DNA from: Rhodocyclales bacterium
GTDB lineage: Bacteria; Pseudomonadota; Gammaproteobacteria; Burkholderiales; Rhodocyclaceae
Length of the DNA: 53,735 nucleotides
Assembly: GCA_016235765.1 (NCBI GenBank)
Contig: JACRIZ010000058.1
Location: forward strand, 1-53,735
Direction of reading: 5' to 3'
The notes beneath the pieces were generated by a model. It ran no database searches. It worked only from the letters and a program-made list of their open reading frames with translations, and had not been told where the DNA came from. Both the position numbers and the translations under genes were made by a program. Positions within the stretch are counted from its first letter, which is position 1; every line of letters begins with the position of its first letter. This document shows, in pieces, positions 7,495 through 15,154 of the stretch.

Positions 7495-8606
7495 GGCGCC
7501 TTCTTGCGTCCGATCGCGACACCGGTGAAGGTCTGGTTCGCGTGCATGCCGACGAACTGCTCGCCGTAGGTGCTGAAGCCGACCACGTTGTTGTCGGCGA
7601 ACAGCTTGCCGATGGCCGGCCTGGCTTGTGTGCGATCGGCCTCGAGCTGGCAGTGAATGCAGTCGAAGCCGAGCGTCAACTGCGGCTTGCCTATGTGTTG
7701 ACGGATGTCTTCGAAGAGCCGGTGGCGACTGGCGAGCATGTCGGCCCCCTTCGCGACGCGCAGGACGACACCGCGCTCGACGGCGCAGTAGAGGGTCAGG
7801 CTGCCGTCCGGATTGGCGCAGCGGACGGAGCGGACGTAGTCGCTGCCGTCGTTGCGCACGACCAGCGGCGCGGCGGCGAAATGCGCCGAATCGAATTGGT
7901 CGAGCGGCAGACCGGTGACGCGTGCATACTCGACGGCGGCGGGGCGACCGTTGATCTCGCGGACCAGGCGGCGGGCCGGATCGGCATCGGTAACCACCAG
8001 CGGTTCGCCGGCGGCAACGAAATGGCTGGAGCGAAACACGGTGAATGGCCGCGACGTGGTCACCGTGGCCAGTACCGCCCGGTCGCCGCGGAAGCTGCCG
8101 TTGGCGAATACGTGCGTCGCGGCGAAGCGCCCGTCGTCGCCGGCCGAGCCGCCCACCACGGCAATGTCGCCGAGGGCGCGTTGCAGCAGGAAGGTCAGGC
8201 GCTCTTCGCGGCCGCAAAGGCCGTCGGCTAGGAGGAAGGCAAAGCTGCGCTCCGCTCGCCCGTCCACCGCTTGCAGCAGTTCGGTCGTCGCTTCGCGCGC
8301 GCAGACCTCGTCGAAGTCTGCCAGGCCATCGATGCAGGTCGTGGCGGCGGTGAAGCTGCGCGCGGGGATGCTGAATCCGGCCAGCGTGCCGGAACGGTAG
8401 CCGGCGGGACCGATCTCGCCGGACGTGGTGCAGCCGATCACCGGTATGCCCTTGAAGTGCGCATTGATCGCAGCGGCAAGCTCGTCGAGGTCGAAGTGGC
8501 TCGAGCAGAAGAACGCCACCAGCGCCGCCTTCGGCTGGGCGATGGCTTCATGCAACTCCGCCACCGCGAGTCGCGGATCGGTGGCGAGTGAATGTCCCGA
8601 ATGCAA
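7491..8606 (-). CDS. FIST-domain sensory protein
   Basis: A 371-residue protein of the FIST family (FIST_N then FIST_C), predicted intracellular ligand sensors. Recognisable parts are KAALVAFFCSSHFD, VIGCTTSGEIGPAGY, VVGGSAGDDGRF and the C-terminal LGFDCIHC and FSTYGEQF segments. No start ATG fits the family opening. I choose TTG at 8606 because GGGGAG precedes it by a normal distance and the protein then starts HSGHSLATDP, as in the family. A longer frame to 8705 would run through the divergent intergenic region. Stop and start overlap with the downstream GGDEF gene. Confidence 0.88.
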   Translation of the reverse strand: MHSGHSLATDPRLAVAELHEAIAQPKAALVAFFCSSHFDLDELAAAINAHFKGIPVIGCTTSGEIGPAGYRSGTLAGFSIPARSFTAATTCIDGLADFDEVCAREATTELLQAVDGRAERSFAFLLADGLCGREERLTFLLQRALGDIAVVGGSAGDDGRFAATHVFANGSFRGDRAVLATVTTSRPFTVFRSSHFVAAGEPLVVTDADPARRLVREINGRPAAVEYARVTGLPLDQFDSAHFAAAPLVVRNDGSDYVRSVRCANPDGSLTLYCAVERGVVLRVAKGADMLASRHRLFEDIRQHIGKPQLTLGFDCIHCQLEADRTQARPAIGKLFADNNVVGFSTYGEQFVGMHANQTFTGVAIGRKKAP

Positions 8607-8759
8607 GGTGGCTCCCCATCGGCCTCGGTTGGCGCCGTGGCGGCGACCGACCGAATTTGCGCCAGTATAGTGCCATTGGCATCGACGGCGGTGTTCTTGC
8701 GACATCCGGCAAACGCGCTATGCTGCCGGCAGAAAAGCCAAGTAAAACGAGGGGACAAC

Positions 8760-10226
8760 ATGACCCAGCTCCTGAGCCTGGCGCGGGCGGCGCAACTGAT
8801 CGGCGTCACGCGCGGTTCGCTGCAGGAAAAGATCCGCAACGGGGAATTGGCCGCCTTTGACGGCATGGTCACCAGCGAAGAACTGCTGCGCGTCTTCCCC
8901 GACATCGAGATCGAGGTAAGCGGCGCCTTCGAGCACGTCACCCGGATCAAGGAACAAGCCTTCGGCAAGCGCGTGCGGCAGCGGATGCTGCCGTCGCAGG
9001 AGGTGCTGGCGCAACGACTGTTCGCGCAAAGCCAGGAGCTCGACAGCGTGCGCCGGCACCTGGCGCGCTACCACGAGTTGCTCGGCAGGTTGAGCGAGCG
9101 CGTCGCGGCGATGGGCGATGCGGGGCGCGATTTGGGCGTGATGCTCGACGATGGCCTGGCCTTGGTGCTGGGCAGCCAGGACAAGGACGATACGGTGGCG
9201 GTCATGGATGAGATATTGCGCGTGATCACGGCCCAGGTGACGGTCCGGCCGTCGGGACACGAATTCTTCGTCGAGGGCTCGGAGACGATCCTCGAAGCGG
9301 CGCTGCACGCCGGCCTGGCGCCGGCATATGGCTGCGGCAACGGCAACTGCGGCTTGTGCAAGGCGCGCGTCGTGTCCGGCGAAACACGCCAGATCCGTAA
9401 TACCGACTATCCGTTGTCGGAGGTAGAGCGGACGCAAAACTACAAGCTGCTTTGTTCGCACACGGCGGTCAGCGACCTGGTGATCGAGATGGTCGAGGCA
9501 CAATCGGCGGCCGACATTCCCGAGCAGCAGATCGTCGCCAAGGTGAAGAGCGTGTCGCCGCTCGATGCCCACACCTTCCTGCTGCACCTGCAGACGCCCC
9601 GCACCAATCGCCTGCGGTTCATGGCTGGCCAGGGCGTTACGCTCGGCTACGCCGGCGGCAGCGTCGATTTTCGCGGCGACTATCCGCTCGCTTCCTGTCC
9701 CTGCGACGATCGCAATCTCCTGTTCCACGTCACCCGTGCCGACGCCGAGGCCGGCGACGGCTTTGCAGCGCGGCTGTTCGCCGGCGCGGTGCACGCGGGC
9801 GATGCCGTCGATGTCTGGGGACCCTACGGCGACTTCGTGCTGAAACCGGAATCCGGCCGTGCGCTGGCATTCCTGTGTTGCGACGCAGGTTTCGCGCCGG
9901 TGCGCAGCCTGGTAGAGCATTCCCTGGCGCTCGACGTGTTCCCTGCCATTACCGTCTGCTGGGCGGCGACGCGGCCGGGCGGCCAGTACCTGGCCAACCA
10001 GTGTCGGGCCTGGGCGGATGCACTCGATGGCTTCGATTACCTGCCGGTCGAGGCAATCGATGCCGCGACGGCCGGCCGCGCGGCGGTCGAGCGGCTTGCC
10101 GGCATGCGCGGGCTCGCCGAGTGCGACATCTATGTCGCCGGCGACGAGGCCTTCGTGGCGGCTGCGGTCGCGGACCTGAATTCAGCCGGAGTGCCGGAGG
10201 ATCGGATTGCCGCGACGGTGCTCTGA
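8760..10226 (+). CDS. HTH - 2Fe-2S ferredoxin - FNR-type reductase fusion protein
   Basis: A 488-residue fusion. Residues 4-45 resemble a MerR/excisionase-type helix-turn-helix (LSLARAAQLIGVTRGSLQEK). Residues about 60-130 look coiled-coil. A plant-type 2Fe-2S domain follows, with C192-X4-C197-X2-C200 and C232. A ferredoxin-reductase-like module closes the protein, with an FAD-site-like DYPLAS. The nucleotide-binding glycine-rich loop is weak (CCDAGFAPVRS where GGTGxAP is expected), so NAD(P)H use is uncertain. GAGGGGACAAC before the ATG at 8760 supports the start. Divergent from FIST-GGDEF and 39 nt before the GGDEF-EAL gene. It could be a redox-responsive DNA-binding regulator; this is inference. 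Confidence 0.85.
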   Translation: MTQLLSLARAAQLIGVTRGSLQEKIRNGELAAFDGMVTSEELLRVFPDIEIEVSGAFEHVTRIKEQAFGKRVRQRMLPSQEVLAQRLFAQSQELDSVRRHLARYHELLGRLSERVAAMGDAGRDLGVMLDDGLALVLGSQDKDDTVAVMDEILRVITAQVTVRPSGHEFFVEGSETILEAALHAGLAPAYGCGNGNCGLCKARVVSGETRQIRNTDYPLSEVERTQNYKLLCSHTAVSDLVIEMVEAQSAADIPEQQIVAKVKSVSPLDAHTFLLHLQTPRTNRLRFMAGQGVTLGYAGGSVDFRGDYPLASCPCDDRNLLFHVTRADAEAGDGFAARLFAGAVHAGDAVDVWGPYGDFVLKPESGRALAFLCCDAGFAPVRSLVEHSLALDVFPAITVCWAATRPGGQYLANQCRAWADALDGFDYLPVEAIDAATAGRAAVERLAGMRGLAECDIYVAGDEAFVAAAVADLNSAGVPEDRIAATVL

Positions 10227-10265
10227 ACTAGAATAGCCGTGTCGCGTCAGGGGAGATCAGGGGCA

Positions 10266-12800
10266 ATGCGCATCCGCAGCTTCATCATGTCGGCGTCCGC
10301 GCTGGTGGCCGTCGTGTTCTTTGCCGTCGGCTATTTCGCGATCAGCCGCATCCTCGAGCACTCGGTGCGCGAAGACGCGCGGCAGTCGTCCGCTGCCACC
10401 GCCCGCATTACGTTCGCCAGCATGTACGAATTGATGAGCACCGGCTGGAACCGCCGGCAAGCGGAACAATTCCTCGAGGCCGTACGCGGCGCCGCCCGCG
10501 ATACCTCGACCCAGGTCGAGATCTATCGCGGCCCGGTGGTGGCGCGGGACTACGGCGACATCAAGCAACCGCCGCTCGACGAATCGCTCGGCAGGCTGCT
10601 GGCCGGCGGCCCGGCAACCACCGAGACGTCGGGCAGCAGCGTCCGCTACCTGATGCCGCTGGTCGCCGACGAGCGCTGCCTGCGCTGCCACGTCAGCGCA
10701 CGGGTGGGGGCGACGCTGGGGGCCATCGAAGTACGCCAGGACTTCGCGGCACTGATCGCCACGGCCAACCGCGACTTCCTGCTCTGGCTGCTCGCCATCG
10801 CGCCGCTGGCCATGGCCATGGCCGCCGCCGTGGTCTGGAGGGTGAATCAGCGGCTGGAGCAGTCGATCGAAGTCGTCGATGCGGCGGTGACGCAAGTCGA
10901 GGCGGTTTCCGACCTGCGCAAGCTCGAGTTCGAGCGCCACGACCTCGGCTTCGACGAACTGAACCGGCTGTTCGGCCACCTCGGCGACCTGGTCGCCAAA
11001 TTGCGCCGCGTCGCGGTCGACAAGGAAGTGCTGCATTTCGAGATTGGCCTGCTGGAGAAGTTCGTCATCACGTCGGAAGTGGTGCGCGACTGGGGCGACT
11101 ACGTGTCCCGGCTGCTCGAGGACATCAATCAGGTGATGCACACGCCCGTCATGTTCTCGGTGTTCCAGGTCGGCGACGAGATGCTCGAGGTGGAGATCTT
11201 CTGGTCGCGGCCTCCCGACCAGGACACCCGCGCCATGGTCGAGGCCGAGGTGCGGCACATGATCGATATCGACGGCCGCTTCAACCACAGTGCCGACGTC
11301 GCGGTGCATCACCACTGCCCGGCCCAGGGCGAGCCCCTGAGCATGGACCTGGAGACCTTCGTCCTGCACACCAAGTCGCTGATGGTCGATCGGCCGAAGA
11401 TCGGCGGCATCGTCGGCATCGGCGTGCATTCCGAGATGATCGAGGACGAAACGCTGCGCCTGGTCACCGACAGCATCCTGTCCACCATGCTCAATGTCGT
11501 CGGTTCTGTGAAGGCCATCCACAAGTACACGCGCGACATGGAGTACTACGCGACGCGCGACCCGCTCACCGACCTCTACAACCGTCGCGTGTTCTGGGAA
11601 CTGTTCGAGTACGAAGTGGCGCGCGCTTCCCGCCATGGCTACGAGTTTGCCGTGCTGCTGGTCGACCTCGACAACTTCAAGCTGATCAACGACAACTTCG
11701 GTCATGCGGCCGGCGATGTGTATCTGCAGGGCGTGGCCAAGGCGATGAAGAGGACGCTGCGGCCAGGCGATATCTTTGCCCGCTACGGCGGCGACGAGTT
11801 CGTCGCCCTGCTGCCCGAGATCACCGCGGAAACGGCCACCGCCGTCGCCAATCGCGTGCTCGACGCCGCGGCCGCCGTCGAGCAATTCACCCCGGACGGC
11901 AGTCGGATCGCCGGCAGCGTCTCGATCGGCCTGGCCGTCTATCCGCTGCACGCGGACAACGCCAAGGATCTCTTCCTGTTTGCCGACAACATGATGTACA
12001 AGGCCAAGGGGGCGGGCAAGCACCAGGTCGGCGTGCCGGGCGAGCAGGAGGTGGCGGAAGTCTTCCGCGACATGACGGCGACGACGATGATGGTGGTCAA
12101 GGCCATCAACGAACGGCGCATCGTGCCTTTTTTCCAGCCGATCCTCGATGTCAGGCAAGACTACGTGGCCGGCTATGAGGTCCTGTCACGCCTGGAGCAG
12201 GACGGCACGCATCTGGAAGCGGCGCGTTTCATCGAATATGCCGAAAAGGCCGGCGCCATCCACCGCCTCGATACCATGGTCATGGAACAGGCGCTGCGCG
12301 AACTCGCCAGGAGCGGCTTTGCAGGCTACCTGTTCGTCAACCTCTCGCCGCGGGCGCTGGCCGTCGCTGATTTCCTGACGGTGCTGAAGCGGACCGTCGC
12401 CAATGCCGGCATCGAACCGGCGCAGGTGGTCTTCGAAATCACGGAGCGCGATACGGTGCGCAATATCTCCATCCTCGAGCGGATGGTGAATGAACTCAAG
12501 CTCGACGGCTTCAAGCTGGCGATCGACGATTTCGGCTCAGGCTTCTCGTCGTTCCAGTACCTGCGCCGCCTGCCGGTCGACTTCGTCAAGATCGAAGGCG
12601 ATTTCGTCGTGAACATCCTCAACAGCGAGCGCGACCGCGCTTTCGTTCAGACCATCTGGCGCCTGGCGGCCGACCTGAAGATCCAGGTCGTTGCCGAACA
12701 TGTCGAGGATGCCGAGGTGCTGGCGGAATTGAAGCGGATCGGCATCGAATATGCGCAGGGCTACCACGTCGGGCGTCCCGGAAGGATGATCGGCGCCTAG
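10266..12800 (+). CDS. Membrane GGDEF-EAL protein with periplasmic heme-c motif
   Basis: An 844-residue dual c-di-GMP protein. A membrane helix at about 6-26 and another at about 170-190 bracket a periplasmic domain holding CLRCH (138-142), a c-type heme attachment motif as in Tll0287/DUF3365-like sensors. A linker of about 250 residues follows. The GGDEF domain has RYGGDEF near residue 507 and an RPGD I-site. The EAL domain runs from about 620 to 835: EAL is EVL, but NLSPR, EITERD, DDFGSGFSS and VKIEGD are kept, so phosphodiesterase activity is plausible. The start ATG 10266 has AGGGG close upstream; GTG 10239 is an alternative. Likely redox or gas sensing. Confidence 0.9.
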   Translation: MRIRSFIMSASALVAVVFFAVGYFAISRILEHSVREDARQSSAATARITFASMYELMSTGWNRRQAEQFLEAVRGAARDTSTQVEIYRGPVVARDYGDIKQPPLDESLGRLLAGGPATTETSGSSVRYLMPLVADERCLRCHVSARVGATLGAIEVRQDFAALIATANRDFLLWLLAIAPLAMAMAAAVVWRVNQRLEQSIEVVDAAVTQVEAVSDLRKLEFERHDLGFDELNRLFGHLGDLVAKLRRVAVDKEVLHFEIGLLEKFVITSEVVRDWGDYVSRLLEDINQVMHTPVMFSVFQVGDEMLEVEIFWSRPPDQDTRAMVEAEVRHMIDIDGRFNHSADVAVHHHCPAQGEPLSMDLETFVLHTKSLMVDRPKIGGIVGIGVHSEMIEDETLRLVTDSILSTMLNVVGSVKAIHKYTRDMEYYATRDPLTDLYNRRVFWELFEYEVARASRHGYEFAVLLVDLDNFKLINDNFGHAAGDVYLQGVAKAMKRTLRPGDIFARYGGDEFVALLPEITAETATAVANRVLDAAAAVEQFTPDGSRIAGSVSIGLAVYPLHADNAKDLFLFADNMMYKAKGAGKHQVGVPGEQEVAEVFRDMTATTMMVVKAINERRIVPFFQPILDVRQDYVAGYEVLSRLEQDGTHLEAARFIEYAEKAGAIHRLDTMVMEQALRELARSGFAGYLFVNLSPRALAVADFLTVLKRTVANAGIEPAQVVFEITERDTVRNISILERMVNELKLDGFKLAIDDFGSGFSSFQYLRRLPVDFVKIEGDFVVNILNSERDRAFVQTIWRLAADLKIQVVAEHVEDAEVLAELKRIGIEYAQGYHVGRPGRMIGA

Positions 12801-12806
12801 AAATGG

Positions 12807-12876
12807 TTGGGGGCCGCGGCGGTTTGGCGTTGCGTTGGGCCCAGTTCCCAACACACCAAACCGCGGCAGCCCCCAG
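12807..12876 (-). ncRNA. Candidate structured RNA / large stem-loop
   Basis: Arms 12807-12827 and 12856-12876 are complementary at 18 of 21 positions, and an inner GTTGGG/CCCAAC stem (12834-12839 with 12847-12852) extends the hairpin. Neither side has a run of T, so a simple intrinsic terminator is less likely. A minus-strand promoter just to the right would start transcription about 15 nt before the hairpin. It may instead act as a terminator for the GGDEF-EAL gene. No known RNA family is recognised. Confidence 0.45.
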
Positions 12877-12890
12877 GTTGATCTGTATGC

Positions 12891-12916
12891 CGAAAGTACT
12901 GTAGGCAATACTTTCG
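12891..12916. promoter_or_regulatory. Inverted repeat, candidate operator
   Basis: CGAAAGTA (12891-12898) and TACTTTCG (12909-12916) form a perfect 8-bp inverted repeat with a 10-nt spacer. It overlaps the -10 box, start site and spacer of the minus-strand promoter and lies about 135 bp before the S24-domain gene. Confidence 0.55.
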
Positions 12917-12926
12917 TCCGTGTCAA
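12898..12926 (-). promoter_or_regulatory. Sigma70-type promoter reading into the stem-loop
   Basis: On the minus strand there is a perfect TTGACA (12926-12921), a 17-nt spacer and TACAGT (12903-12898). No protein-coding gene lies downstream on this strand before the GGDEF-EAL 3' end, so the product would be a small RNA or an antisense transcript. Confidence 0.6.
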
Positions 12927-13050
12927 CAGTATTAATCTGGCGTTAAGAGTATGTAATCCATGCCTGCTCCGGCCGTATGGTCTATTTCGCCGGTAGCATG
13001 AGTATGGCGCCATAAGGATTGCCGATGGCGGCGCGTGCCCGCTCAGTGCT

Positions 13051-13425
13051 ATGTTCGCTGTCGTGAAGGAGAAAAGATTCATTCCCATCGCCGCGGCGGA
13101 AGAGCCGGCCAGCAGCGCGTGCAGCGAGGCCGAGGCCTTCGCCTTGATGGTGCTCGGCGACAGCATGGCGCCCGAGTTCGTCGAAGGCGACATCGTCATC
13201 ATCGAGCCGGAAGGCCTGGCCGTCGACGGCTCCTATGTCCTGGCACAGACGGACGGCGAGTGGATATTCCGCCAACTGGCCAAGGTCGGCTTGTGCTGGG
13301 AACTGCGGCCCTTGAATCCGGCCTATCCGGCCGCAGTTATCCCCGACCTTGCCTGCGTCAAGGGCGTCATCATCCAGAAGAGCAAGCCGGGCCGCCGCAA
13401 GGCGAGCAAGCGCTACGTCGACTAA
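13051..13425 (+). CDS. S24/LexA-like peptidase-domain protein without DNA-binding domain
   Basis: A 124-residue protein consisting essentially of the C-terminal S24 (LexA/UmuD) fold. GDSMAPEF (Ser38) with GDIVIIEPEG matches the catalytic serine region, and GSYVLAQTDGEWIFRQL matches the strand that normally holds the lysine. That position is arginine here (FRQL), so self-cleavage may be lost. The usual LexA helix-turn-helix is missing. No good ribosome binding site is seen; the ATG at 13051 is the most upstream plausible start and GTG 13063 is an alternative. It heads a four-gene operon (gaps 21, 15 and -4 nt). Confidence 0.8.
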   Translation: MFAVVKEKRFIPIAAAEEPASSACSEAEAFALMVLGDSMAPEFVEGDIVIIEPEGLAVDGSYVLAQTDGEWIFRQLAKVGLCWELRPLNPAYPAAVIPDLACVKGVIIQKSKPGRRKASKRYVD

Positions 13426-13446
13426 TCCAGATTGAACGGAGTCCGC

Positions 13447-13680
13447 ATGCCGTACTACCTCTACCGCGTCACCCAGAGCGGGCCGATCAAGCAACTGGCG
13501 AAGCTCACCCAGTACGACGTCTTCAAGGATGCCTCCACGGAAGCCAAGCGCCTGCGCAAGGAGCCCGACCTGCCGGTCGGTGCGCAGGTCAAGGTCATCT
13601 TCGCCGACAACGAATTGATGGCCGAAGACCTCCTCAACCAGGTGCGCGAAGCCGAACCCCTGACCGGGGACGACTGGTAG
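13447..13680 (+). CDS. Hypothetical protein, 77 aa
   Basis: A small acidic soluble protein that I cannot assign. It begins MPYYLYRVTQ, has a basic middle (EAKRLRKEPDLP) and ends with an acidic LTGDDW tail. There is no signal peptide or membrane segment. The ATG at 13447 is preceded by CGGAG at 5 nt, so it is preferred over the upstream in-frame start at 13432. It lies between the S24-like gene and a cysteine-containing hypothetical gene, 15 nt before the latter, so it is probably cotranscribed with them. Confidence 0.75.
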   Translation: MPYYLYRVTQSGPIKQLAKLTQYDVFKDASTEAKRLRKEPDLPVGAQVKVIFADNELMAEDLLNQVREAEPLTGDDW

Positions 13681-13695
13681 GCAGCCGGGTCGGCG

Positions 13696-14133
13696 ATGGA
13701 CGACGATGCCTTCCGGATGGCGCGCGACGATATCAATCGCCTGCCCTGCGTGTTCGAGAAGGCGCTGCTCTCCGGTTGCGCCGCATGTGAACTGTCGGCC
13801 GGCCTGGCACTGGCCGAGCGCCAGATCATCGCCTGCACCTCGCCGGTCGCACGGGTCGACTGCGGCCAGTTGGCGGCTTTGCTGCGCGAAAAGTCAGCCT
13901 TCGCGCTACGCCTCACCAGCACCCAGCGCATCCTGCCGCACGCCATGATGATGAAGATACAGTGCGGCGGCCTGCAAGGGCTCAAGCAGGTGCTCGATGC
14001 CGAAGCGCCGCTGCCTCAGGTGCGCGCGCTGGTGGTCAAGGGCCGCGAGCGCCACGGCGAACTCGCCGCACTGCCGTTCTCCGAGATCGTCAAAGGCGTT
14101 GCCGCCTTCCAGTTGCGCAAGAGGCGTAAATGA
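13696..14133 (+). CDS. Hypothetical cysteine-containing protein, 145 aa
   Basis: A soluble protein with regularly placed cysteines in its N-terminal half (LPCVFEKA, GCAACELS, IIACTSPVA, RVDCGQL) and one later (KIQCGGLQGL), suggesting metal or iron-sulfur binding; no named family is recognised with certainty. The C-terminus is strongly basic (LRKRRK). A repeat copy at 13887-13912 encodes EKSAFALRLT in frame. The end overlaps the next gene by 4 bp (ATGA), so the two are translationally coupled. The function is unknown. Confidence 0.8.
   Translation: MDDDAFRMARDDINRLPCVFEKALLSGCAACELSAGLALAERQIIACTSPVARVDCGQLAALLREKSAFALRLTSTQRILPHAMMMKIQCGGLQGLKQVLDAEAPLPQVRALVVKGRERHGELAALPFSEIVKGVAAFQLRKRRK
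13887..13912 (-). repeat. Dispersed GGCTGACTTT repeat, copy 5
   Basis: An exact core on the minus strand, inside the 145-aa gene. It is nearly identical to copy 12: both carry GCGCGAAGGCTGACTTTTCG. Confidence 0.85.
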
Positions 14134-15149
14134 TTGCCGGCATGGCACCCTTGATCGAGGCGGTGCAGCGGAACTGCCATATCGCCGACGCGCGCCATGC
14201 CCGCGAGATGACCTTGTGCACCTACCTGCTGGAAATGCGCGAGTACTACCGATGGGAACACGACATGCCGCCGGGCGCCACACTGCCGCGCGAGGACATC
14301 GGGCGCTGGATTTCCGAACGCGAGGCCCTCTGGGAGGGCGTCGTCGATGAGGAATTCGCGCCGCTGCCGGTGGCCGGCGCGCGGCACGACGCCTTTGCCG
14401 CCGTTGCGGTGAACGAGGCGCTGCTGCCGCAGGGACTGGTGTATGGCGCCGGCATCGGCCGCTTTCGCAAGCCGCATTTCTTTCTCGGTCGTCTCGCGAG
14501 AACCGAGACCCACGACGGCCTGCGCGTGCTCGTCTGCGATTGCGAGTATGCGCGTGACCTGACGGCGATACCGGCCGCGCTGCAAGGCGGCACGGTGATC
14601 GTGCGCCGCGAGGCGCTCCGCCAGTGGTTGTGGGAGAAGGCTGAGGCCTGGGGAGTGAAGCGGCAGGCCGGCGCCATGGCGCGGGCGTTGGCCGCCTACG
14701 ATTACGATGCCGACCCGGCGGCGGCGCTGGCGCGCATGGCCGAACGCGAAACCGGCACGCTGATCCTCCACGAGCGTGGCGAACACGCGGCCGGCAAGCT
14801 GCTCGGGTCCGGTTGGGAAGAGATGATTGCCGCCTTCTCGTCGCGCCGCGCCGAGCTGGTCGTGCGTGCCCTGCGCGACAACCTGGCCGATTGCCTGGTC
14901 ACGCTGCCGGCCTTGCTGGAACAGGCCGATGCAGCCTCGCTGCATTTCTGGTTCGCCAATTTCGACGGCTTGCGGCGCGACCTGTTTCCCCGCCTGGTCG
15001 CTGCCTACGAGCAAGGCAACGCTGCGGCGCTGGCGGACGCGTTGGCGGCGGGGCGCGGGCACTGGCTCCGGGTGGCGCAGGACGTCCTGCGCCAAGACGA
15101 AGGCCGTATCGCGGGCCTTGCCGCGGATTGCTCGCCGGTGGCCCTGTAG
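14130..15149 (+). CDS. Conserved hypothetical protein, possibly Sfum_1244-like family
   Basis: A 339-residue soluble protein. Its opening NCHIADARHAREMTLCTYLL and MREYYRWEHDMP resembles a conserved protein group that I recall as Sfum_1244-like; the assignment is from memory and tentative. No catalytic motif is obvious. VLVCDCEYARDL in the middle carries two cysteines. The start at 14130 overlaps the preceding gene by 4 bp. It closes the operon led by the S24-domain gene and is convergent with the acyltransferase, 5 nt away. No biochemical role can be deduced. Confidence 0.75.
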   Translation: MIAGMAPLIEAVQRNCHIADARHAREMTLCTYLLEMREYYRWEHDMPPGATLPREDIGRWISEREALWEGVVDEEFAPLPVAGARHDAFAAVAVNEALLPQGLVYGAGIGRFRKPHFFLGRLARTETHDGLRVLVCDCEYARDLTAIPAALQGGTVIVRREALRQWLWEKAEAWGVKRQAGAMARALAAYDYDADPAAALARMAERETGTLILHERGEHAAGKLLGSGWEEMIAAFSSRRAELVVRALRDNLADCLVTLPALLEQADAASLHFWFANFDGLRRDLFPRLVAAYEQGNAAALADALAAGRGHWLRVAQDVLRQDEGRIAGLAADCSPVAL

Positions 15150-15154
15150 CGTCG

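Noticed and set aside
8607-8705. Longer N-terminus for the FIST protein starting at 8705
   Set aside because: The extra residues (Arg/His/Gly-rich) match nothing in the family and lie in the divergent promoter region. TTG 8606 with GGGGAG is better.
10257-12158. A 633-codon minus-strand frame opposite the GGDEF-EAL gene
   Set aside because: It has His/Asp/Gly-rich shadow composition, no ribosome binding site and no domain. The plus-strand frame carries clear GGDEF and EAL motifs.
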